NCBI RefSeq assembly: GCF_003752135.1
Contig: NZ_RJVK01000001.1
Span: 248,001-312,000, forward strand
Direction of reading: 5' to 3'
Origin: Caminibacter pacificus
GTDB taxonomy: Bacteria; Campylobacterota; Campylobacteria; Campylobacterales; Nautiliaceae
Length of the DNA stretch: 64,000 nt
Every line of letters begins with the position of its first letter. Position 1 is the first letter of the stretch. Both the position numbers and the translations under genes were made by a program. Under the pieces are notes generated by a model. That model saw nothing but the letters and a program-made list of their open reading frames with translations. It did not search any database and was not told the DNA's origin. Shown here one piece after another: positions 1-6,839 of this stretch.

Positions 1-1370
1 AATAATTTTTTTATAAGTTCGTCCGTTTGGATGATTTGGGAGTCGTGATTTATTAATTTTTGAATCTCATTTGATATTTTTTGAGTTTTTTTGCTTCTAT
101 CAAATATCGCTGCGCCTTTTGAAAGAGCTTTTTTTTCGTAGTGTTTCCACGAAAGTGAGTTTTCAAAAAGCCTTTTTCTCTCTAAAAAAGATTTTTTAAT
201 ATCGGGATTTGGGTCTATGAAAATCTCTTTTGAAGATATTGCGGCTATGAGCTTGAAGTTTTCATTCATAAGCATTCCGTTGCCAAAAACGTCTCCTCTC
301 ATAGAGCCCACACCCACGACGCTTATTTCGTCTTTGAATATATTTTTGTTTATTTCCAAAAAGTGTCTGTTTGCTGAGGTCAAAGCTCCAAGAGCAGTAA
401 TTCCCAATTTTTTATGAGAATATCCGTTTTTGCCGCCGCTTGCAAAAGCGTCTTTGAAAAAATATCCTCTTTTAATCGCTATTTCGTTTGCTATGTCGCT
501 AAAGTCGCTCGTACCTTTATCGGCCGCCACTACGAAATAAAAATCTTTATCTTCCCCGTACTCAAAATCCACCAAATCAAGAAGTGCGTCGATATATAAC
601 GAATAGCATTTTTTAATTTTTTCTCTGCTCGGATTTTCATCAAAAATAAAAAATCCTCCTTTTGCTCCGTTTGGGATGATAATTGCGTTTTTGTATTGTT
701 GGGTTGTCATTAAATCTTTTATCTCTTCTCTAAAATCCACTCTTTGAGAATATCTGATACCGCCTCTGCTGATTTTACTCATCCTAAGATGAACGCCGCA
801 AAAATCGTTATGATAAACAAAACTTTCGATATTGGGATTAATTCCTTTTAATAGGTGCTTGAAGTTTTTGATATCGATTTTAAAAGCTATAGTTTCTTTG
901 TTTTTTTCCAAATTAGTTTTTATTATGTTTTTTTTAATTTCTCTAAAAATCAAAAGTACTTGATGTTCGCTTTGATTATCGGTGTCTATTTCTAAAGAGG
1001 GATTTTTTATAAATGAAGAATATTTTATGTAGGTGTTGATAATGAATTCGTAAGAAAATTTCATTATTTGAGACTGATAAATAGCTAAGGCTCTTAAAAA
1101 ATTTATCTCTTTTAAAGAAAAATCAAGCTGATAAAAATAGTAAAGTTTGCATTTTTTAGGTATTTTTCCAAGGAGTGCGTTTTTTAAGATTTTAGTAAAA
1201 AGTTCTTTGTTCTTTATCGGTTTATTTACTTCTATTTCGTAATTGTTTTGTGAAGTGTTCAGTTTTTGTATTGTGAATTGAAAATTCTCTAAAAGATCAA
1301 CGATTTCGTTAATTGTTAGAGGATTTTGAGAGGTGATTGTGAGATTTTTTTCATTTATTTTTATTTGCAT
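1..1370 (-). CDS. NAD-specific glutamate dehydrogenase, large type (5' part, cut by window edge)
   Basis: Oxidative deamination of glutamate to 2-oxoglutarate with NAD (or the reverse), linking amino acids to the TCA cycle. The frame is open without a stop from ATG at 1370 to the window edge, about 456 codons. From about residue 190 the protein carries the signature of the large bacterial NAD-GDH family: a SKISRGGIRYSQR-type segment, then KNAIIIPNGAKGG (catalytic lysine region), then DAFASGGKNGYSHKKLGIT, then VVGVGSMRGDVFGNGML. Only about 190 residues precede the catalytic core, much less than in the 115-180 kDa members, so this is a form with a shortened N-terminus. The C-terminus is outside the window. 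It lies 33 nt downstream of a basic microprotein and probably shares its transcript. Confidence 0.9.
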   Translation of the reverse strand, partial: MQIKINEKNLTITSQNPLTINEIVDLLENFQFTIQKLNTSQNNYEIEVNKPIKNKELFTKILKNALLGKIPKKCKLYYFYQLDFSLKEINFLRALAIYQSQIMKFSYEFIINTYIKYSSFIKNPSLEIDTDNQSEHQVLLIFREIKKNIIKTNLEKNKETIAFKIDIKNFKHLLKGINPNIESFVYHNDFCGVHLRMSKISRGGIRYSQRVDFREEIKDLMTTQQYKNAIIIPNGAKGGFFIFDENPSREKIKKCYSLYIDALLDLVDFEYGEDKDFYFVVAADKGTSDFSDIANEIAIKRGYFFKDAFASGGKNGYSHKKLGITALGALTSANRHFLEINKNIFKDEISVVGVGSMRGDVFGNGMLMNENFKLIAAISSKEIFIDPNPDIKKSFLERKRLFENSLSWKHYEKKALSKGAAIFDRSKKTQKISNEIQKLINHDSQIIQTDELIKKL

Positions 1371-1388
1371 TCATTTTCTTTGTGTTAA

Positions 1389-1440
1389 GAAAAGAAAGAG
1401 AAATTATTTAGAATATAAAACTCTTCTTCTCTTTCTTTTC
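1389..1440 (-). promoter_or_regulatory. 14-bp perfect stem between microprotein and glutamate dehydrogenase genes
   Basis: GAAAAGAAAGAGAA (1389-1402) is the exact reverse complement of TTCTCTTTCTTTTC (1427-1440), with 24 nt between. In the minus-strand transcript the 5' arm is the Lys/Arg-rich second half of the microprotein and the 3' arm lies just after its stop, 19 nt before the dehydrogenase ATG. No U-tract follows, so it does not look like a simple intrinsic terminator. A translating ribosome on the microprotein would melt it, which suggests translation-dependent control of the downstream gene. The arms are purine/pyrimidine biased, so part of the symmetry could arise from composition. 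Confidence 0.5.
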
Positions 1441-1463
1441 ATTTTGAATTTTCCTCTTGCCAT
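1404..1463 (-). CDS. 19-aa highly basic microprotein or leader peptide
   Basis: ATG at 1463 follows a near-perfect Shine-Dalgarno (AGGAGG, 5 nt spacer) and an extended -10 box, and runs 19 codons to TAA: MARGKFKMKRKRRRVLYSK. Ten of 19 residues are Lys or Arg. I do not recognise the family. The strong initiation signals and dedicated promoter argue that it is translated. It may be a very small ribosome- or RNA-associated protein, or a leader peptide whose translation controls the glutamate dehydrogenase gene through the stem that overlaps its 3' end. In the mRNA, CTCC and GGAG flank the SD across a 6-nt loop (a weak 4-bp hairpin), so initiation itself could be modulated. Confidence 0.6.
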   Translation of the reverse strand: MARGKFKMKRKRRRVLYSK

Positions 1464-1491
1464 ACGCACCTCCTATTATGGAGTAGGTAAA

Positions 1492-1500
1492 ATTATATCA
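1492..1500 (-). promoter_or_regulatory. Extended -10 promoter for microprotein and glutamate dehydrogenase
   Basis: On the minus strand TGATATAAT is a consensus -10 hexamer with the TGn extension. Transcription would begin around 1485, giving a leader of about 22 nt before the microprotein ATG. No clear -35 is visible, usual for this phylum. Confidence 0.65.
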
Positions 1501-1514
1501 AAATTAAATTAATA

Positions 1515-2306
1515 TTAAATGAATATCGCGCTCATATATCCCACAACTTGGCTTTCATCGCCGCTTACATCGGCACTTGTTCTATAATCTACGATAAATG
1601 GAGTTAGTCCGAGCTCGCTTGCGGCTATAATCATTGCGCTCACTCCTATTTTACCGCATGCTTCACATTTATCAAGTGCTTGTAAATCAAGATTTTGCAC
1701 CGCTTCAAGACAATTATAATCAAGTGCGTTTGCGGTTTTTAGGTCGTAATAATGGCTCAAATCCGTAGAAATTACCACTAAAGAGCCATCTTCTATCGCA
1801 TATTCGATAATATTTTTTAATTTTTCAGGCGAATAATTGCCATAGATTAGTTCTACAACAGGAATAGGACCGAAATAGTGATAAATAAACGGCATTTGCA
1901 CTTCGGTAGAATGTTCTTGGTGCACTTCTTCTAAGTTTTGTACGCCGAAATTTTCTATAAGACTTTTTGCAAACTCTCTATCTATTGGCAAAAGCCCGCA
2001 AGGCGTTTCGTAACTCTCTTCAAGAGTTGTCGAAATGCCGTTTATCGGAAATCTGTGCGATGGTCCTATGACTACTACTCTTTTAGGTTTTGTATTGCTT
2101 GCTATTCTGTATGCGAAATTAGCGGTAAATCCGCTATACATCCACCCGGCATGAGGTACTATTATCGCTTTTGGTTTTAAAGAAAAAACTTCGGCGGCTT
2201 TGTCTGCTTCGACGTTTTCGTCGATTATTTTATTAAAATGCTCTATATACTGCTCAACAGCCTCACAACTACCGCCGTACCACTCTTTTACTACCGCTCT
2301 TCTCAT
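1515..2306 (-). CDS. amrB: AmmeMemoRadiSam system protein B (MEMO1-like)
   Basis: 263 residues, matching the MEMO/AmmB family along its length (TIGR04336 / Memo type). Visible family features are VPHAGWMYSG (H52), VVIGPSHRFP (second His), and a Cys-containing CEACGKIGVSAM segment near the C-terminus; corresponding His and Cys residues bind metal in human MEMO1. The fold is related to extradiol dioxygenases, but the bacterial reaction is not established. It begins 10 nt after the radical SAM gene amrS, so the two are one operon. The third partner (AMMECR1-like protein A) is not in this window. ATG at 2306 has a good SD (AAGGAGT). Confidence 0.92.
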   Translation of the reverse strand: MRRAVVKEWYGGSCEAVEQYIEHFNKIIDENVEADKAAEVFSLKPKAIIVPHAGWMYSGFTANFAYRIASNTKPKRVVVIGPSHRFPINGISTTLEESYETPCGLLPIDREFAKSLIENFGVQNLEEVHQEHSTEVQMPFIYHYFGPIPVVELIYGNYSPEKLKNIIEYAIEDGSLVVISTDLSHYYDLKTANALDYNCLEAVQNLDLQALDKCEACGKIGVSAMIIAASELGLTPFIVDYRTSADVSGDESQVVGYMSAIFI

Positions 2307-2316
2307 TTTTTACTCC

Positions 2317-3318
2317 TTATTTCCAAACTCCTGGAATCACTTCGCCGCAAGTAGGGCAGCGAGCGACCCCTTGGTTGTCAATTTGCAAGATATTTTTTTC
2401 TACTCTGTAAATGGTTCTTACAATAAGCTCTTCGTTACATTTCGGACAATATGTCACCACAGGCAGTGCCACGTTTCCTAAATAGACATATTTTAATCCC
2501 GCTTTTTTTCCTATTTCATACGCTTTTATCATAGTTTCCATAGGAGTTGCCGGTTTGTCTTGGACTTTGTAATCAGGATGAAATCTACTGATATGCCAAG
2601 GTATGTCGGTACTTACACTTGCTATAAATTCGGCAATTTTAGTAAGCTCTTCTTCGCTGTCGTTATCTTGCGGCACTATAAGAGTCGTAATTTCTTGCCA
2701 AATTCCAACGTCATGTAATCTTTTTATGGTATCAAGGACGTCTTCTAAATTACCTTTTAATACTTTTTTGTAATATTCGGGTTTGAAACTTTTCAAATCG
2801 ACATTGCATGCATCGACCCAATCTTTCATATCTTCTATCTCATATACACTTTCAAATCCGTTTGTTACAAATACGTTTTTTAGTCCTTTTTCTTTTGCCA
2901 AAACTCCTACGTCTCTTGCATACGGATAAAATATACTCGGTTCGTTGTATGTGTATGCGATAGATTTGCAGTTATATTCGAGTGCGAGTTTTACCATTTC
3001 TTGCGGTGAAACGTATACCGAATCGTTTACTTTATTGGTATGGGCTATTTGCCAATTTTGACAAAACGGACATTTAAAGTTACATCCCACAGTTCCGAAA
3101 GACAAAACACCGCTTCCCGGTAAAAAGTGAAAAAGCGGTTTTTTCTCTATCGGATCGACGTTTATACTTGAAGGATGTCCGTATACTAAATTAACCAGCT
3201 CGCCGTTTTTATTCATATTAACACCGCAAATACCTACTTGTCCATCTTTGAGTATGCAGTGATGACGACACAAAAGACATCTGATTTTTCCGTTTTCAAG
3301 AGCTTCGTAGTATTTCAT
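2317..3318 (-). CDS. amrS: AmmeMemoRadiSam system radical SAM enzyme
   Basis: 333 residues. The radical SAM cluster motif is C79-N-F-K-C83-P-F-C86. An N-terminal Cys group (C14, C17, C21, C31) and a C-terminal CPKC...CPTC zinc-ribbon-like pair (about 290-325) suggest further metal sites. This matches TIGR04337, often misannotated as pyruvate formate-lyase activase. The substrate is not established. It is first in an operon with amrB. The promoter is visible upstream on the minus strand as TGGTATAAT (extended -10) followed by AAGGAGGGG before ATG at 3318. The system is common in archaea and thermophilic bacteria, consistent with a vent organism. Confidence 0.92.
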   Translation of the reverse strand: MKYYEALENGKIRCLLCRHHCILKDGQVGICGVNMNKNGELVNLVYGHPSSINVDPIEKKPLFHFLPGSGVLSFGTVGCNFKCPFCQNWQIAHTNKVNDSVYVSPQEMVKLALEYNCKSIAYTYNEPSIFYPYARDVGVLAKEKGLKNVFVTNGFESVYEIEDMKDWVDACNVDLKSFKPEYYKKVLKGNLEDVLDTIKRLHDVGIWQEITTLIVPQDNDSEEELTKIAEFIASVSTDIPWHISRFHPDYKVQDKPATPMETMIKAYEIGKKAGLKYVYLGNVALPVVTYCPKCNEELIVRTIYRVEKNILQIDNQGVARCPTCGEVIPGVWK

Positions 3319-3402
3319 TTCCCCTCCTTAAACTTTTATATATTATACCACAAGGAGGAGAAAAAGTAAATAGTTTGATTTAATGAAGTTGATATAAGGA
3401 GG

Positions 3403-4389
3403 CTAAATAATTCTTGCTCTCACTCTCGTATAAGGGCAGTTTTTGCCTTTGCTTGCGAAGTTTTCGAAATCCACTTCGAATTCACCAAGTTCAATCTCCA
3501 TATATTCGTCTATATCTATGCCGAAAAGTTTTGCAGGGTTGGTCGAGATGAGTTTCGTTATTATTTCATGTGAAATAGGCAATGAATATGCAAGCTGAGA
3601 GAAAATGTCGAGTTTGCTTATTCCGAATTCCGCTTCTTCAAACGGAATGTCTTTTTGGTTTGTGGCGATATGATTTGATGATATAAAGTCGATTAATCCT
3701 TCCTCACAGGCTTTTAATAGTGCGTTTTTGTCTTTTTCGCTTCTTAAAGGCGGGAAAGTTTTATATAAAGTATTGAAATCTTTTAGGTTTTCGTCGGTAA
3801 AATAGAGATTATCGATACATACGTCTATAAAGATGTTTTCGGGTTTGTTTTTTAGAATTTCAAGAGATTCTTTTGTGGTGATACTTTGAAATACCACTTT
3901 TGCATTGAAGTGGCTTGATAATTCGTAAATTTTGGCGACTTCTACGCTTTCGGCATAATTAGGTATGCCGCTAACTCCCATGGCATATGCTATTTCGCTG
4001 TCGTTCATAACGCCGTAGCTTAGGGATTTGTTGTGGCAGTTTACGAAAATAGGAATATCCAAAAATTCGGCATACTCAAAAACTCTTTTTATAAGATTCA
4101 TATCTTCATCGCTATTGATAAATATAGCGCTTGCACCTTTTTGTTTTAAAATGGAAATTTCGCTGAGTTTGCCTTCATGAATTCCTTCTACCGCTACTAA
4201 AAGATTGAAATTTTCTTCGTTCGCTCTTTTGAGGTTGTAGGCTAAATGCAGTTTATCGAAAATCGGTTTTTGTTTCGGAATCATAAGAGCGGCTATTACT
4301 CCGCCGTTTTTTGAAGCGGCTGCTATTCTTGCTACGCTTTCGGAGTTTTTCACGTTTAAATCTACGGATTTTGGGACTTTGATTTTCAT
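3403..4389 (-). CDS. Dihydroorotase-like amidohydrolase, probably non-catalytic
   Basis: 328 residues that align by eye with dihydroorotase: NGGVIAALMIPKQKP replaces the GG-T-V--MPNT-P segment, and FPPLRSEKDKNALL matches the conserved PPLR-E-D--ALL motif. The zinc-binding HxH at the N-terminal strand is absent, and the DHAPH motif has become NHIAT, so the metal site is lost. Known inactive dihydroorotase homologues serve as scaffolds for aspartate carbamoyltransferase; a similar role is possible but no pyrB is in the window. An active pyrC is presumably elsewhere. ATG at 4389 follows AAAAAAGGACC with a compact divergent promoter upstream. Confidence 0.8.
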   Translation of the reverse strand: MKIKVPKSVDLNVKNSESVARIAAASKNGGVIAALMIPKQKPIFDKLHLAYNLKRANEENFNLLVAVEGIHEGKLSEISILKQKGASAIFINSDEDMNLIKRVFEYAEFLDIPIFVNCHNKSLSYGVMNDSEIAYAMGVSGIPNYAESVEVAKIYELSSHFNAKVVFQSITTKESLEILKNKPENIFIDVCIDNLYFTDENLKDFNTLYKTFPPLRSEKDKNALLKACEEGLIDFISSNHIATNQKDIPFEEAEFGISKLDIFSQLAYSLPISHEIITKLISTNPAKLFGIDIDEYMEIELGEFEVDFENFASKGKNCPYTRVRARII

Positions 4390-4392
4390 TTA

Positions 4393-4431
4393 GGTCCTTT
4401 TTTAATATAATTTTACTAAAAAAGGCGCTAA
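4393..4431. promoter_or_regulatory. Compact divergent promoter, dihydroorotase-like / small membrane protein
   Basis: TATAAT (4406-4411, plus) and TAAAAT (minus, 4410-4415) overlap by two bases. Each is followed almost at once by an AAAAAAGG Shine-Dalgarno: 4418-4425 on plus and GGACC-side AAAAAAGG at 4396-4403 on minus. Both leaders would be about 15-20 nt. Confidence 0.65.
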
Positions 4432-4614
4432 ATGGGTTTGTTTGTTATTATTAATCTTATTATTTTATCCACGGTAGTTGCATATTTTGCATATCGTTTA
4501 GGTCATAATCACTGGATATTTTTTATAATTTCGATATTGCTATCACCAGTAGTGGGGAGTTTGTTGCTTGCTATTTGGGATTATTACAAAACGTTTATAA
4601 AAGGAAGAGTATGA
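4432..4614 (+). CDS. Small membrane protein, 60 aa
   Basis: Two hydrophobic segments, about residues 3-20 and 27-47, separated by YRLGHNHW, with a short basic C-terminus: a small inner-membrane hairpin protein. No family recognised; phospholipase-D-nuclease-like small membrane proteins have a similar shape. It is preceded by TATAAT and AAAAAAGG, and its TGA overlaps the ATG of the next gene (ATGA), so the two are translationally coupled. Confidence 0.7.
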   Translation: MGLFVIINLIILSTVVAYFAYRLGHNHWIFFIISILLSPVVGSLLLAIWDYYKTFIKGRV

Positions 4615-5105
4615 GTTTGAGAGATAAATATTTAAAACTTTTAAAAGAGGTGTATGTCGGGGATGAGAAAGATATGGAAGTTTTCGAAGAGATTATGAAT
4701 GACGAGGGGCTTGGAAAATGTAAGCCGAAATTTAATTTAAAAGCGTTTATTTTCGGTTGGTTTTATCTTTTGTATAAAAGAGCGGTGCTCGAAGCGTTTT
4801 CGGTTCTTGTAATATCTTTAATGATTGCTTATTTAATGGCTTATGCGAAAATTCATCCGTTATTGGTGCTTGCTACGATTATAATCGTAAATTCTTTACT
4901 AAGCGGTTTTTGCTATTACTTTTTGTATCTTAATAAATTTAATAGGGATGTGGATTATTGTGGAGAGTATAATACGGATATCGAGTGTTTGAAAAAAAGA
5001 GTAAAACCTAAAATATCATATGTGATTATCGCTGTTATCGTAATTATCGCTCTTATTTGGCCTTGGCTTTTCGCACTGATTACTGGGTATTCATTAAAGA
5101 CTTAA
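4611..5105 (+). CDS. DUF2628 domain membrane protein
   Basis: 164 residues when begun at ATG 4611, which has an AAGGAAGAG SD and overlaps the previous stop; an ATG 12 codons upstream lies inside the preceding gene and lacks an SD. A soluble N-terminus (about 1-40) leads to KFNLKAFIFGWFYLLYKR, the DUF2628 hallmark of a basic/aromatic stretch before the first membrane helix. Helices follow at about 60-80, 85-108 and 135-158. Function unknown; family members are inner-membrane proteins. Confidence 0.75.
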   Translation: MSLRDKYLKLLKEVYVGDEKDMEVFEEIMNDEGLGKCKPKFNLKAFIFGWFYLLYKRAVLEAFSVLVISLMIAYLMAYAKIHPLLVLATIIIVNSLLSGFCYYFLYLNKFNRDVDYCGEYNTDIECLKKRVKPKISYVIIAVIVIIALIWPWLFALITGYSLKT

Positions 5106-5110
5106 TTTGT

Positions 5111-5130
5111 TATAATTTCGCAAAAAAAGG
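5111..5130 (+). promoter_or_regulatory. purD promoter with very short leader
   Basis: TATAAT at 5111-5116, then TTTCGC and an AAAAAAGG-type SD, then the purD ATG at 5137. Transcription and translation signals lie within about 25 nt. Confidence 0.6.
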
Positions 5131-5136
5131 CTTGAT

Positions 5137-6393
5137 ATGAAAAAAGTTTTGATAATTGGCGGCGGTGGTAGAGAGTATAGTATCGGATATTTTATGAAAG
5201 ACGAAGCGGAAATTTTTTATGCACCCGGAAACGGAGCTACTGAAGAGTTCGCTACAAATATAGATATTAAAGATTTCGAAGAACTTGCTAATTGGGCGAA
5301 AGAAAACAATATCGACTTGACAATAGTAGGGCCTGAAGACCCTCTTGTTAAAGGTGTCGTGGACGTATTCAAATCTCACGGGCTTACAATTTTCGGACCT
5401 TCAAGCAAAGCTGCAAGACTTGAAGGAAGTAAAGTTTATATGAAAAACTTCCTAAAAAAACACAATATTCCTACAGCAAGATATATCGAAACGGACGATA
5501 AACAAAAAGCTTATGAATTTATCGACTCGATGGATAAACTTCCAATAGTCGTAAAAGCCGATGGACTTTGCGCCGGAAAAGGTGTAATTATTGCCGAAAG
5601 TAAAGAAGAAGCCAAAAAAACGGTAGAAGATATGCTAAGCGGAAAAGCATTCGGTGATGCCGGTAAAAAAGTAATTGTCGAAGAGTTTCTTGACGGGTAC
5701 GAGCTTAGTATGTTCGCTATTTGCGACGGAGAAGATTTTGTACTTTTACCTGCGGCACAAGACCACAAAAGGCTACTTGACGGAGATAAAGGTCCGAATA
5801 CCGGAGGTATGGGTGCGTACGCCCCAACTCCTCTTGCAAACGAAGAGCTTTATGAAAAAGTAAAATCAAGAATTATAAAACCTACTCTTAAAGGAATGCA
5901 AGAAGAGGGAGCGCCTTTTGAGGGAGTACTTTTTATAGGGCTTATGATTGTGGATAACGAGCCTTATGTGCTTGAATATAACGTTAGATTCGGTGACCCT
6001 GAGTGCGAAGAACTTATGGCACTGATTGACAGCAGCGTTTATGATATGTTTTTTAACGGTGCGACCAAACAGCTTGATAAAATCGACGTAAAAATCAAAG
6101 ATATGGTGGCTGTGGGAGTTGTGTGTGCTTCTAAAAACTATCCTTATTCAAGTAGTGAACCTGCGGAAATTACCGTTGATGATTTGAGTGATTGCAACGG
6201 ATATATCGCTTATGCGGGAGTTAAAAAAATAGACGGAAAACTTATGGCTACAGGCGGTAGGGTGCTTGTGTGCGTCGGTTTTGGAAAAGACGTAAAACAA
6301 GCAAGAGACGAAGCTTATAAAATCGTAGATAAAGTGCATTTTGAGGGTAAAAAATATAGAAAAGATATAGCATATCAAGCAATAGGGAAATAA
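5137..6393 (+). CDS. purD: Phosphoribosylamine-glycine ligase (GAR synthetase)
   Basis: 418 residues, normal length. Catalyses ATP-dependent ligation of glycine to 5-phosphoribosylamine, the second step of purine synthesis, in the cytoplasm. It begins [19 protein letters not shown], shows the ATP-grasp pattern with [13 protein letters not shown] (about 145-157), [10 protein letters not shown] (about 220) and [11 protein letters not shown] (about 280), all GARS signatures. It opens a long plus-strand run, and its TAA overlaps the ATG of the RDD gene (TAATG). Confidence 0.97.
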   Translation: MKKVLIIGGGGREYSIGYFMKDEAEIFYAPGNGATEEFATNIDIKDFEELANWAKENNIDLTIVGPEDPLVKGVVDVFKSHGLTIFGPSSKAARLEGSKVYMKNFLKKHNIPTARYIETDDKQKAYEFIDSMDKLPIVVKADGLCAGKGVIIAESKEEAKKTVEDMLSGKAFGDAGKKVIVEEFLDGYELSMFAICDGEDFVLLPAAQDHKRLLDGDKGPNTGGMGAYAPTPLANEELYEKVKSRIIKPTLKGMQEEGAPFEGVLFIGLMIVDNEPYVLEYNVRFGDPECEELMALIDSSVYDMFFNGATKQLDKIDVKIKDMVAVGVVCASKNYPYSSSEPAEITVDDLSDCNGYIAYAGVKKIDGKLMATGGRVLVCVGFGKDVKQARDEAYKIVDKVHFEGKKYRKDIAYQAIGK

Positions 6394-6839
6394 TGGAACT
6401 TGTAGATAAACTCCATATGCAAGGCTTCAAAGAAGCCTCACTTTTTAAAAGAGCGGTTTCTATGACAATAGACGACCTTCTTGTCTCTTTTATTATTTTT
6501 ATAGCGTTTTTCGATTCTTTTGTTAATGCTAAAACGTTAGAGCAGCAAATAATATTAACAAACGAGCTTATAGGGTATATATTTTTGGCATATACTCTAT
6601 ATCATTGGATTTTTATTGCGCTTTACGGGAAAACTATAGGTAAAATGATTATGAAAATCAAAACTATCGATATCGAAACATTCGATAAGCCGTCATGGGG
6701 CAGGGCGCTTATAAGGAGTATCGTTAGAAATTTTGACGAAATGTTTTTTTATTTGGGTATGGCGTATGCTATCGTTGACCCACTAAATAGAGCAATTCAC
6801 GATATCGTAGGGAAATCAGTTGTTGTTGAAGATAATTAG
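6393..6839 (+). CDS. RDD family membrane protein
   Basis: 148 residues. RDD proteins have an Arg near the start of helix 1 and an Asp pair; here KRAVSMTIDDLLVSFIIF (about 19-37) shows this, followed by a second helix about 56-76 with the family GKTIGKMIMKIK motif and a third about 110-130. Family members have been linked to ion transport or stress, but no function can be assigned. The position between purD and lptD is conserved in this phylum as far as I recall. Confidence 0.85.
   Translation: MELVDKLHMQGFKEASLFKRAVSMTIDDLLVSFIIFIAFFDSFVNAKTLEQQIILTNELIGYIFLAYTLYHWIFIALYGKTIGKMIMKIKTIDIETFDKPSWGRALIRSIVRNFDEMFFYLGMAYAIVDPLNRAIHDIVGKSVVVEDN

Noticed and set aside
217-599. Two short plus-strand ORFs in the first 600 bases
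   Set aside because: They lie antisense within the glutamate dehydrogenase frame, which carries clear family motifs across this stretch.
3325-3355. Inverted repeat CCTCCTT / AAGGAGG around the amrS promoter
   Set aside because: One arm is simply the SD and the other lies upstream of the transcription start, so no RNA hairpin can form; treated as chance.
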